DNA from: an uncultured Flavobacteriales bacterium
Lineage (GTDB): Bacteria > Bacteroidota > Bacteroidia > Flavobacteriales_D > Crocinitomicaceae
Assembly: GCA_905479845.1 (NCBI GenBank)
Contig: CAJQOB010000305.1
Location: 1-15,303 of the forward strand
DNA length: 15,303 bases
Direction of reading: 5' to 3'
The position numbers and the translations under genes are program-made. Below are positions 1 through 8,929 of this stretch, piece after piece. Below the pieces are notes generated by a model, which ran no database searches, was not told the DNA's origin, and saw only the letters and a program-made list of their open reading frames with translations. Within the stretch, counting starts at the first letter, position 1. Each line of letters opens with the position of its first letter.

Positions 1-428
1 TTGCTAAAACGATTCGAAAATTCAAGGTGACGCCAAGAATTGCGCTTTTAAGTTACTCGAACTTTGGCTCGGGAACTGGAGAGGATGCAACGAAAATGGC
101 ACAAGCTGCGAAGATCATCCACGAAAAAAACCCAAACTTGATTGTAGACGGAGAGGTTCAAGCGAACTTTGCCCTGAACAATGAATTGATGAACGAAAAG
201 TTTTCATTTTCAACACTTTCAAACAAGAAAGTGAACACGTTAATCTTCCCAAACTTGGCGGCCGGAAATATTGCCTACAAGTTGATGCAAGAGATGAACG
301 ACGACGATTCAATCGGACCTGTTTTAGTTGGATTAAGAAAGTCGATTCACGTGCTTCAAATGGGGTCTTCTGTTAGGGAAATAATCAACATGGTTAAAGT
401 TGCCGTGGTAGACGCTCAAAACAAATAA
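1..428 (+). CDS. maeB: NADP-dependent malic enzyme, C-terminal part (5' end outside window)
   Basis: Only the last ~142 codons are present; the frame is open to the left edge (first full codon at nt 3), so the GTG at 27 is internal and not a start. The residues match the C-terminal phosphotransacetylase-like domain of MaeB-type malic enzymes: PRIALLSYSNFGS, then LIVDGEVQANFALN, NTLIFPNLAAGNIAYKL and GPVLVGLRKSIHVLQMGSS. The full enzyme decarboxylates malate to pyruvate with NADP in the cytoplasm. In MaeB proteins this domain has a regulatory, acetyl-CoA-responsive role rather than transacetylase activity (family knowledge). A stand-alone phosphotransacetylase has the same fold, but fusion to malic enzyme is the usual state when the gene lies before ruvA-sprA. 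It ends with TAA only 3 bp before ruvA, suggesting co-transcription. Confidence 0.85.
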   Translation, partial: AKTIRKFKVTPRIALLSYSNFGSGTGEDATKMAQAAKIIHEKNPNLIVDGEVQANFALNNELMNEKFSFSTLSNKKVNTLIFPNLAAGNIAYKLMQEMNDDDSIGPVLVGLRKSIHVLQMGSSVREIINMVKVAVVDAQNK

Positions 429-431
429 AGT

Positions 432-1007
432 ATGATTGCTCAATTGAATGGACGACTAATTGAAAAGGCTCCTACTGAGGTTGTTCTCGACTGCGGTGGA
501 GTGGGTTATGAGGTGAAAATCTCGCTAAACACTTTCTCAACAATTGGAAATGACGAGAACCTTAAACTTTTTACCAAGTTTGTTGTACGGGAGGATGCAC
601 AAATTCTCTATGGGTTTGCAAACAAAATTGAGCGTGAAATGTTCAATCATTTAGTGTCGGTTTCCGGAATTGGACCCAATACTGCAATGATTATGCTGTC
701 GTCTTTAGTGCCTGAAGAAATTGCAAGTGCAATTCAGAATGAGGATGTACGAACAATCCAAAGTGTTAAAGGGATTGGAGCGAAAACAGCGCAAAGAGTG
801 ATCATCGACTTGAAGGATAAAATGTTAAAAATGACTTTTTCGTCTGAAAATATGTTCAATGCGAACAATACAAGTCGATTTGATGCGTTAACAGCATTGA
901 TTTCCCTAGGATTCGACAAGAAATCCGCGGAAAAAGCAATTGATAAAATAGCAACTGGCGACGAGTCAGTTGAACAATTGATTAAAGGAGCATTGAAGAT
1001 TCTTTAA
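432..1007 (+). CDS. ruvA: Holliday junction branch migration protein RuvA
   Basis: A 191-residue protein of typical RuvA length. RuvA binds four-way DNA junctions as a tetramer and loads the RuvB motor for branch migration in recombinational repair. The N-terminal OB-fold domain spans about residues 1-62 (MIAQLNGRLIEK, then DCGGVGYEV, and VVREDAQILYGF near 51-62). Two helix-hairpin-helix motifs follow, with GIGPNTA at 79-85 and GIGAKTA at 114-120; these hold the DNA backbone. After a flexible linker (about 132-147, Ser/Asn rich), the small C-terminal domain (about 148-191, FDALTALISLGF) is the RuvB contact. The ATG at 432 lies 3 bp after the malic enzyme stop. All expected domains are intact, and the identification is secure. 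Confidence 0.96.
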   Translation: MIAQLNGRLIEKAPTEVVLDCGGVGYEVKISLNTFSTIGNDENLKLFTKFVVREDAQILYGFANKIEREMFNHLVSVSGIGPNTAMIMLSSLVPEEIASAIQNEDVRTIQSVKGIGAKTAQRVIIDLKDKMLKMTFSSENMFNANNTSRFDALTALISLGFDKKSAEKAIDKIATGDESVEQLIKGALKIL

Positions 1008-1041
1008 TCGCTATAAAAATTTGAATACGAGATTACTAACT

Positions 1042-4000
1042 ATGAAGTACGTTGGACTACTACTGTTGTTTTGTTTGGTTATTGGGCCTACTTGGGCGCA
1101 AGACCCGCCTGACACAAATCTAATTTGGCCGCTGAACCCTACTTACGATCCGACTCAAACGAACGAACAAAGTTTCGATTTGGGTGATCCTAATTCTGTG
1201 GAACGCACAATCGTATACGATCCAATTACTGGAAAATACATTTTCAAAGAAGTAATCGGAGGTTCTGAGTTGAATTTCAGGAATCCATCGATGATGACAC
1301 TCGAAGAATACATCGAGTACGAACGTCAAAAAGCATTGGCAGATAACTGGAAAGAAAAAATTGACGAACAAACTGCTGAAAACCAACCATTCGAATTCCC
1401 AATCAAAGTAGGAAACAAAGTATTTGAGAACTTCTTCGGGTCAGATCAAATTACCATTCGAACAACGGGAAGTGTTGAGATTTCTTTGGGGGTAAACTCA
1501 TCGCGATACGACAACCCAATCTTACCTGTACGTAATCGTAGAATCACACGTTTCGATTTCCAACAACAGATCAACTTGAACTTGGTTGGACAAATTGGAA
1601 CTCGAGTGAAACTTGGAACAAGCTACAACACGCAAGCGGCATTCGATTTTGACAATATTTCGACACTCGAATACACTGGAGATGATGATCAAATCATTCA
1701 GAAAATCCAACTCGGTAATGTAGCCTTTCAACCTCCAACTTCGCTGATTCAAGGATCGCAAGTGCTTTTTGGAGCATACGGGCAATTGAAATTCGGAAAC
1801 ACAACTGTTGATTTAATTGGGGCTTCATCAAGAGGTCAAAAGAAAGAAATCAATATCGCAGGAGGATCGCAAACGCAACAATTTGAGTTGACGGCAGACA
1901 ATTACGAGTCGAACCGTCACTACTTCCTGAACATGTACCACCACGACAATTACGATGTGGGTATGTCAACATTACCGATTCCAAACACTACGGTCAACTT
2001 AACGAGAATCGAGGTGTGGGTGATGAACCGTACAAACGAAACGGAAAATACACGAAACATTATCGCATTTGCCGATTTGGGAGAGGCAAAACAAGAGAAC
2101 TGTCAGGGGGATCCAGGTGGATATGCAACATCAGACCTACCAGATAATGAATCCAACGCACTTTACAATTGGGCTTCAAATCAACCACTCGTTCGTGGAT
2201 TTAACAACTCGGTTCAAGCATTGGCTGGACAGTTTGCTACACCAGGTCCATTCCAACAGGCAGTTCATTTCGAGAAAGTCGAGAACGCACGTAAGCTGAA
2301 TGATAGTGAGTTTAGCTACAACGCGCAATTAGGATTCGTTTCCTTGAATATGCCATTAAACAACGATGAAGTTTTGGCTGTGTCTTACGAGTACACTTAC
2401 CAAGGTGAAACGTACCAAGTTGGTGAATTCTCAACTGATGGTATTGCTGGACAGGACGCCTTGATGGTGAAGTTATTGAAGCCAACAATCACCAATCCAA
2501 AAAATGCTGTTTGGCCATTGATGATGAAAAACGTTTATTCAATTGGAGCTTACCAAGTGGATCAACAAGGATTCCGTTTGAATATTCTGTACAACAACCC
2601 TCAAACGTCTGTAAATGTTCCTTTCCTTCCGATTTCGGATATGACAGGTGGTCAGATTCAATCAAATTTGGATGATGAACAAATTGTCACGGTTCTGAAT
2701 ATGGATAAACTGAATCAAAACAATCAGCTATTCTCAGATGGTGTGTTTGATTTTGTTCCAATTAATTTTAATGGAAACAGAGCTGAATCTGCAGGTACAA
2801 TCAATAGAAGAAATGGACGAGTTTACTTTTCAACGGTTGAGCCTTTCGGAAAAACATTAGCGGATAAACTTGCAGCGGATGGACTTCCTCAAGTGACGAT
2901 TGATCAAGTGGCCTACACAGAGCTGTATGATTCTACGAAAACGGCGGCGCAACAAATTCCTGCCAAGAATCGATTCAGTTTCAAAGGGGAGTACCAATCT
3001 TCAATTACATCGGATATTCCGTTGAATGCATTGAATGTTCCTGAGGGAGCTGTTACTGTTACCGCAGGAGGGATTTTGCTGACAGAAGGGCAGGATTACA
3101 CCGTTGATTACAATCTTGGTCGTGTGAAAATTTTGAATGAGTCGTACTTGAACTCAAACACACCGATTAAAATTTCCATTGAGAGTAATTCGGTTTTTGG
3201 CTTCCAATCCAAATCTCTGTTGGGATCTCGAGTCGCCCATCGATTTAGTGACAAATTCAACGTCGGAGCAACTTGGATGCGTATGATGGAGCGTCCTGTT
3301 ACTCAAAAAGTGGATATTGGAAGTGAGCCCTACAAAAATAACATTATTGGATTCGATATTGCGTACCGTACCGATGTTCCTCTGTTGACAAAATTAGTGG
3401 ATCTCCTTCCAGTGATTTCAACGAAAGAACGATCGACATTCTCATTTACCGGTGAGTTTGCACACTTAATTCCTGGTTCGCCCAAAGCGATTAATAAAAC
3501 AGGAACATCATACATTGATGATTTTGAAGGTGCGCAAAGTTCAATTGATCTTCGTTCTGCCACGGCTTGGCACTTAGCTTCTGTTCCAAAAGGACAGCCA
3601 GATTTGTTCCCAGAGGCAGCAAACCTTGATCTTTCTGCTGGTTTCAAACGAGCGAGATCATCATGGTACGTAGTTGATCCTTTGTTTGCACAAGGGGCTA
3701 ATCTTACGCCTCAACACATTAAGGACGACCCTGAGTTGGTGAGCGACAGTCGTGTAAGATTGGTGAGTCAAACGCAAATTTGGCCGAACCAACAATTGGC
3801 GCTAGGATCGATAGGAAATATTCCAATTTTGGATTTAGCTTACTATCCGAAAGAGCGTGGGATGTACAACTTCGATACAACTTCTACTGTTGATCAAGAC
3901 GGGTTGTTCACGGACCCAGAAAACCGTTGGGGAGGAATCATGAGAGCCTTGACTACAAATGACTTTGAGTTAACGAACATTGAGTACATTCAATTCTGGA

Positions 4001-7000
4001 TGCTTGATCCGTTCAATGAGGATGCCGAAGCTGTAGACCCTAACTCGAATCATACGGGTGGAGATATGTACTTCAACCTTGGAAATATTTCTGAGGACGT
4101 TCTACCTGATTCACGACGTAGTTTCGAAAATGGATTGCCTCCATTTGATGATTCTTCACAGGATAATTTAGATGAAACAACTTGGGCGCGTATTTCGACC
4201 TTGCAACAAACGGTAAATGCCTTTGACAATGATCCGCTTTCTCGCGTGAATCAAGATGTCGGTTACGACGGTTGGAACAACCAAGAAGAAGCATTGTTCT
4301 ACTCAAGTTATGTTAACTGGGTGCAGAATTCCCCAACACTATCAGCAACAGCTAAGGCAAGAATGTTAGCTGATCCTTCAGGGGATGATTACCGCTACTA
4401 CCGTGATGATGTTTACGACCAATTGGAAGCAAATATTTTAGAGCGTTATAAGAAATTTAGAGGAGTTGAAGGGAACTCTCCAACAATTGAAATGTCAGAT
4501 ACGATGAACGCGGATGGGTATCCAACTCAAGCGACGAATCAGCCAGACATGGAGGAGTTCAACAACAACAATACGTTGGATGAAACAGAGAGCTACTTTC
4601 AGTACCGAGTTAGCTTACGTCCAAATGATCTTCAAGAGGGTCAGAACTACATTACAAACATTCAGACGGTAACCAATGGAACAAAAACTGAGCGTTGGTT
4701 GCAATTCAAAGTTCCTATTCGCGACTTCGATAAGCGCGTAAATGGTATTCAGGATTTCAGAACGATTCGTTTCATGCGTATCTTCTTGAAAGATTTCAAT
4801 GAGGAGGTAGTTGTTCGTTTTGCACGTCTTGAGTTTATTCGTGGAGAATGGAGACAGTACTTGCATTCATTGGTTGAGCCAGGTGAAGGAGTAACAACAG
4901 ATCCGAACTTAACGACATTCAATATTGGAGCTGTGAACGTTGAAGAGAATGATCAACGTGAACCAATTAAGTACGAAATTCCACCAGGAATTACACGTGA
5001 GGTAGATCCATCTCAGACTTTCCAACGTCAGTTGAACGAGCAATCGTTGACGCTGGAGGTATGTAACTTACAGGATGGAGATGCACGTGCTGGATACAAG
5101 AATGTTCAGTTCGATGTTCGTACTTACAAGAAATTGAAAATGTTTGCTCACGCGGAAAGAGTGGAAGGGCAAAGCGCATTGAATGATGATGATGTGACAC
5201 TCTTCGTTCGTATGGGTACAGACTTCGTGGACAACTACTACGAGTACGAAATGCCGCTGAAATTAACGGACTACGGAGCTCAACTTCCCGAAGATATTTG
5301 GCCAGAGGAAAATAATGTAGAAATCGTTTTCCAAGATTTCCTCGATATGAAGAAGGAAAGAAATGAGTTGGTTGCGGCTGGAAGTTCTACTACTTCATAT
5401 AATGTTGAGTACTCTATTATTGATCCAGCAAATCCTGAGAGAGTATTAAAAGTGAAAGGTAGTCCTAACTTCCAAGGGATGAAGACGATTATGATCGGTA
5501 TTCGAAACCCTCATATCAATAAGGATACACCTTGGAATGATGATGGTCTTGCGAAATGTGTGAATGCTTGGATCAACGAACTTCGTTTAACAGACTTTGT
5601 TAGTGAAGGAGGGTCTGCGGCAACAGCGCAAATGCAAGTTCAATTTGCTGATTTTGCCAACTTGAACATGTCGGGAAGCTACTCAGGAATTAACTGGGGA
5701 TCTGTTGATAGCAGAGTTCAGGAAAGACAACGTAATCAAAAGTTGAACTTCGATATGAACGCAAGCGTTCAACTGGGTCAGTTCTTCGGAAAGAAATCAC
5801 GTGTTCAACTACCATTCTTCTACAGTTACTCTGTTGGGGTAATTAACCCTGAGTATGATCCGTTCAACCCAGACATTCGTTTGGCTGATTATGAGGACGC
5901 TGAGTTGAGAAGGAAAAACGCAAAGCTTGGACAAGATTTCACGGAACGGAAAGCATACAACTTTACCAACGTTCGAAAAGAGTTGAAGGCAGGTGCAGAC
6001 AATCACTTCTGGAGGGTTTCCAATTGGACCTATAGTTATGCATATTCTGAGAACTCAAGAAGAGATTTCAACACGCAAAATTATAGAACGCAAACATGGA
6101 CATCGAGTTTGAACTACAATTACTCGTTCAAATCGAAACCAATTATGCCTTTCAAAAAGGTGAAGTTCATGCAGCGTAAGAAATGGTGGGCGTTAATTCG
6201 CGACATGAATTTCTACCTGACACCGAAGAACATTTCTTTTGGTACGGACGTTATGCGTAATTACAACGAGCGTCAGATTCGAAACAACTTAGTTCCTGCA
6301 GGTACACCGGCTGATTCAATGTATAAATATGAATTGAAGCCTGTTTATCTGAAACAATTCAACTGGAACAGAAAGTACGCGATGGATTATGACATCACGA
6401 AGAAGTTGAAATTTAAATTCAGTGCCAACAACCGTTCGATGTTTGAAGAAGGTGATGGTGCCGTTGAGCAGAATTCATTCAGAGACACATTGAATTCTCA
6501 GTTAGGGACCTTCGGTCGTGCGATGGATTACTCACACAATTTCTCGTTCAAATACACTTTACCATTCAACCAGATCCCTGCAACAGATTGGATCAGTGCG
6601 AATGCAACATGGAAAGGATCGTATAATTGGCAGCGTGGACCATTGGCTCAACCTGAATTTGGAAATACCATCCAAAACAGTCGAGATATCAACTTTACTG
6701 CTCAGTTGAACTTTACATCGCTGTACAACAAAGTGAAATTCTTCAAGAAGGTGAATAACGGAGGACGTAACCCACGTGGACGTGCATCAGCCAGAGATAA
6801 GGATGGAGACAAACGAGGAGGATCGAAGAAAAAACCTGAGGTTGAAGAAGAGGAAGATCCAAACTTAACGCAGAAGCAAAAGGAGCGCAAGCACCGTAAG
6901 AAAGAGCGTAAAAAGGAACGTGAAGAACGCGAGAAAGCAAGAGGAGGAAAAGTTCACCCAGTGGCTGGATTCTTTGCACGTGCTTTGATGACGGTTCGAA

Positions 7001-8397
7001 ATGTAAATGGAACGTACTCGATTACGGACGGAACATTCTTACCAGGATACACGGAGAGATCAGGAATCTTAGGATTTGATCCAGGAAATAATGCTGGACT
7101 AGGAGGATTCATATTCGGTCAACAGCGATTTAATGTATTTGGTCAAGAAACTGGATTCAATGTTGCGGATAGATTAAGTTCGAATGACATGGACCTTAAA
7201 AGCTACATCGTTCGTAATCCTAATTTGAACCAACAGTACACGTATACTCACAACGAAAACATCAACCTGAGAGCAACGCTTGAGCCATTCAAGGACATGT
7301 CTATTGAGTTGACAGCAAACAGAGTGTACAGCAAGAACTCAAGCGAGTTCTACAGATGGAATCCTGAATTGACTGAAACATCGCCTGGAGTATTTGAGGC
7401 AGGCTTTGATAGCCAAAGTCAAGTTGAAATCTCGACATTGACGTATTCTAATGTATCGATCTCGTCTGCCTTTGCATTGATTGGAAAAGAATACGAATCA
7501 TCAGTATTTGATAACCTATTGGCAAACAGAGCAGCAGTTTCTGAGCTCCTTGGAAGTGAAAATGGAAACTCAAACTTATTGACTTCTGGTTTCTACGATG
7601 GATACAGCAGAACACAACAAGAAGTTGTTTTGGGTGCCTTCTTAACGTCTTACACAAATCGTGGAGTGAGTGAGAAGAACATCAACCCAGTACGTAATTT
7701 GCCGCTTCCAAACTGGTCGATTAACTACAACGGATTGAAGAACTTCAAATTCATGAAGAAAGCATTGAAGAACTTCGTCATGCGTCACGGATATACATCT
7801 TCTGTGAGTGTAACGGGTATTCAAACGAACTTGAATGCAGCATTCGACGCAAACGGTGGAGCAACGGCAAGAGACTTGAACGATAACTTCATTGCACAGG
7901 ATCAGATTCAAAACGTAACGATTACGGAACGCTTCTCTCCATTGATCGGTTTCGATGCGACATGGAATATTAAGGATCAAGGATTGATCACGAAATTTGA
8001 ATTCAAGAAAGATCGAAGTGCTTCGCTTTCATTGAACAACAATCAGGTGACTGAGATTCTTGGTAGCGAGTGGGTAATTGGAACAGGATACAAATTCTCT
8101 AAAGTGAAATTGCCATTCGAGAAAATCCCGGCTAGTCCTGTAAACGTTCGTGTTGATATTTCATTTAGAGATAACTTAACCGTGATTCGTAACATAGACG
8201 AGAATAGCAACCAGGCAACAGCAGGACAACGTGTAATTGCGATTAAATCATCTGCAGATTACAACTTGTCGAAGTACTTGGTGATTCAATTCTATTATGA
8301 TCAGACATTGAATACGCCAAAGGTTGCGACTTCTTACCCAACGGGTAACATGAGTACAGGTCTTCGTTTACGATTCAACTTGGCTGGAGTTCAATAA
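1042..8397 (+). CDS. sprA: Cell surface protein SprA (Sov), T9SS outer-membrane translocon
   Basis: A protein of about 2451 residues, close to the usual size of SprA. The family forms a giant single-chain 36-strand outer-membrane beta-barrel that exports T9SS substrates and supports gliding in flavobacteria. The frame is uninterrupted. From the ATG at 1042 there is a clean signal peptide (MKYVGLLLLFCLVIGPTWA, then QDPP). An in-frame TTG at 1021 would add seven residues and cannot be excluded. Recognisable stretches include the SprA N-terminal region (LGTSYNTQAAFDFDN, SLIQGSQVLFGAYGQLKFG), the conserved YIDDFEGAQ at 824-832, an Asn/aromatic-rich barrel-like second half, and a C-terminus ending GLRLRFNLAGVQ. 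A very charged insert lies at about residues 1909-1970. Known partners are PorV, a plug protein and periplasmic chaperones; none is encoded here. The gene follows ruvA closely and overlaps the next gene by one base. Confidence 0.96.
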   Translation: MKYVGLLLLFCLVIGPTWAQDPPDTNLIWPLNPTYDPTQTNEQSFDLGDPNSVERTIVYDPITGKYIFKEVIGGSELNFRNPSMMTLEEYIEYERQKALADNWKEKIDEQTAENQPFEFPIKVGNKVFENFFGSDQITIRTTGSVEISLGVNSSRYDNPILPVRNRRITRFDFQQQINLNLVGQIGTRVKLGTSYNTQAAFDFDNISTLEYTGDDDQIIQKIQLGNVAFQPPTSLIQGSQVLFGAYGQLKFGNTTVDLIGASSRGQKKEINIAGGSQTQQFELTADNYESNRHYFLNMYHHDNYDVGMSTLPIPNTTVNLTRIEVWVMNRTNETENTRNIIAFADLGEAKQENCQGDPGGYATSDLPDNESNALYNWASNQPLVRGFNNSVQALAGQFATPGPFQQAVHFEKVENARKLNDSEFSYNAQLGFVSLNMPLNNDEVLAVSYEYTYQGETYQVGEFSTDGIAGQDALMVKLLKPTITNPKNAVWPLMMKNVYSIGAYQVDQQGFRLNILYNNPQTSVNVPFLPISDMTGGQIQSNLDDEQIVTVLNMDKLNQNNQLFSDGVFDFVPINFNGNRAESAGTINRRNGRVYFSTVEPFGKTLADKLAADGLPQVTIDQVAYTELYDSTKTAAQQIPAKNRFSFKGEYQSSITSDIPLNALNVPEGAVTVTAGGILLTEGQDYTVDYNLGRVKILNESYLNSNTPIKISIESNSVFGFQSKSLLGSRVAHRFSDKFNVGATWMRMMERPVTQKVDIGSEPYKNNIIGFDIAYRTDVPLLTKLVDLLPVISTKERSTFSFTGEFAHLIPGSPKAINKTGTSYIDDFEGAQSSIDLRSATAWHLASVPKGQPDLFPEAANLDLSAGFKRARSSWYVVDPLFAQGANLTPQHIKDDPELVSDSRVRLVSQTQIWPNQQLALGSIGNIPILDLAYYPKERGMYNFDTTSTVDQDGLFTDPENRWGGIMRALTTNDFELTNIEYIQFWMLDPFNEDAEAVDPNSNHTGGDMYFNLGNISEDVLPDSRRSFENGLPPFDDSSQDNLDETTWARISTLQQTVNAFDNDPLSRVNQDVGYDGWNNQEEALFYSSYVNWVQNSPTLSATAKARMLADPSGDDYRYYRDDVYDQLEANILERYKKFRGVEGNSPTIEMSDTMNADGYPTQATNQPDMEEFNNNNTLDETESYFQYRVSLRPNDLQEGQNYITNIQTVTNGTKTERWLQFKVPIRDFDKRVNGIQDFRTIRFMRIFLKDFNEEVVVRFARLEFIRGEWRQYLHSLVEPGEGVTTDPNLTTFNIGAVNVEENDQREPIKYEIPPGITREVDPSQTFQRQLNEQSLTLEVCNLQDGDARAGYKNVQFDVRTYKKLKMFAHAERVEGQSALNDDDVTLFVRMGTDFVDNYYEYEMPLKLTDYGAQLPEDIWPEENNVEIVFQDFLDMKKERNELVAAGSSTTSYNVEYSIIDPANPERVLKVKGSPNFQGMKTIMIGIRNPHINKDTPWNDDGLAKCVNAWINELRLTDFVSEGGSAATAQMQVQFADFANLNMSGSYSGINWGSVDSRVQERQRNQKLNFDMNASVQLGQFFGKKSRVQLPFFYSYSVGVINPEYDPFNPDIRLADYEDAELRRKNAKLGQDFTERKAYNFTNVRKELKAGADNHFWRVSNWTYSYAYSENSRRDFNTQNYRTQTWTSSLNYNYSFKSKPIMPFKKVKFMQRKKWWALIRDMNFYLTPKNISFGTDVMRNYNERQIRNNLVPAGTPADSMYKYELKPVYLKQFNWNRKYAMDYDITKKLKFKFSANNRSMFEEGDGAVEQNSFRDTLNSQLGTFGRAMDYSHNFSFKYTLPFNQIPATDWISANATWKGSYNWQRGPLAQPEFGNTIQNSRDINFTAQLNFTSLYNKVKFFKKVNNGGRNPRGRASARDKDGDKRGGSKKKPEVEEEEDPNLTQKQKERKHRKKERKKEREEREKARGGKVHPVAGFFARALMTVRNVNGTYSITDGTFLPGYTERSGILGFDPGNNAGLGGFIFGQQRFNVFGQETGFNVADRLSSNDMDLKSYIVRNPNLNQQYTYTHNENINLRATLEPFKDMSIELTANRVYSKNSSEFYRWNPELTETSPGVFEAGFDSQSQVEISTLTYSNVSISSAFALIGKEYESSVFDNLLANRAAVSELLGSENGNSNLLTSGFYDGYSRTQQEVVLGAFLTSYTNRGVSEKNINPVRNLPLPNWSINYNGLKNFKFMKKALKNFVMRHGYTSSVSVTGIQTNLNAAFDANGGATARDLNDNFIAQDQIQNVTITERFSPLIGFDATWNIKDQGLITKFEFKKDRSASLSLNNNQVTEILGSEWVIGTGYKFSKVKLPFEKIPASPVNVRVDISFRDNLTVIRNIDENSNQATAGQRVIAIKSSADYNLSKYLVIQFYYDQTLNTPKVATSYPTGNMSTGLRLRFNLAGVQ

Positions 8398-8846
8398 TGA
8401 GTTGTACCATTCGAAATGCAAAACGAGGGGATGAAGTCATTTTAATTGATCTCATCAAAGGTCTGGCGGAATATGAGAAAGACCTTGCGTCGGTGGAAAA
8501 TACGTCTGAGAAATTAGCGACTGATTTATTTGATTCTAAGATTTGTGAAGCAATATTAGCGGAGCAAGACGGTCAAGTGTTGGGCTTTGCAATCTATTAT
8601 ACGTCTTATTCAACCTGGAAAGGGCCATGCATGTACTTGGAAGACTTATATGTCGTTCCTGAATCGCGCGGAACTGGTGCAGGAGGCAAACTCTTCGATC
8701 GAGTAGTAGAAATCGCTAAGGAGCGAAACTATGCACGAATGGACTGGCAAATATTGGACTGGAACACTCCGGCAATTGATTTCTACAAGAAGCGTGGCGC
8801 TCGAATCGATGAAGATTGGTTGAATGGACGTTTGTTCTTTCGTTAG
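8397..8846 (+). CDS. GNAT N-acetyltransferase, spermidine/spermine (SSAT)-like
   Basis: A 149-residue single-domain GNAT enzyme. Motif A is clear: YLEDLYVVPESRGTGAGG at 80-97, with the acetyl-CoA pyrophosphate loop R91-x-x-G94-x-G96. Motif B reads ILDWNTPAIDFYKKRGA (119-135), very like the WNEPSINFYKRRGA stretch of eukaryotic spermidine/spermine acetyltransferase; Tyr130 aligns with that enzyme's catalytic tyrosine. The EYEKDL near 25-30 also fits the SSAT/thialysine acetyltransferase subfamily. The likely reaction is acetyl transfer from acetyl-CoA to a primary amine such as a polyamine or lysine analogue in the cytoplasm; the exact substrate is not readable from sequence. Its ATG shares one base with the sprA stop (TAATG), implying translational coupling, though no functional link to secretion is evident. 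Confidence 0.9.
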   Translation: MSCTIRNAKRGDEVILIDLIKGLAEYEKDLASVENTSEKLATDLFDSKICEAILAEQDGQVLGFAIYYTSYSTWKGPCMYLEDLYVVPESRGTGAGGKLFDRVVEIAKERNYARMDWQILDWNTPAIDFYKKRGARIDEDWLNGRLFFR

Positions 8847-8867
8847 GGAACGGAATTAGTAAAAATG

Positions 8868-8907
8868 AAAAAGAGGACAGCAGTTTTTGCTTGTCCTCTT
8901 TGTTTTT
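8868..8907. terminator. Bidirectional intrinsic terminator between convergent genes
   Basis: AAAGAGGACA (8870-8879) pairs perfectly with TGTCCTCTTT (8892-8901). The stem can extend by GCA (8880-8882) with TGC (8888-8890) across a single bulged T at 8891. The hairpin is followed by G and TTTTT (8903-8907) on the + strand. On the - strand the same stem is followed by a T-rich run (complement of GTAAAAATGAAA). It lies 21 bp after the acetyltransferase stop and 22 bp beyond the stop of the convergent 554-residue gene, so it probably terminates both transcripts. Confidence 0.8.
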
Positions 8908-8929
8908 CTAAAAAAGCTTCGATGAATTA

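Noticed and set aside
1021..1041. TTG at 1021 as the sprA start
   Set aside because: The in-frame ATG at 1042 gives a compact standard signal peptide. The TTG remains possible, since it adds only seven residues and does not break the signal.
7642..7980. Long antisense open frames within sprA (for example 7642-7980 and 3330-3647 on the - strand)
   Set aside because: They lie opposite a clearly conserved gene, have Cys/Arg-rich odd compositions and no domain; they are by-products of sprA codon use.
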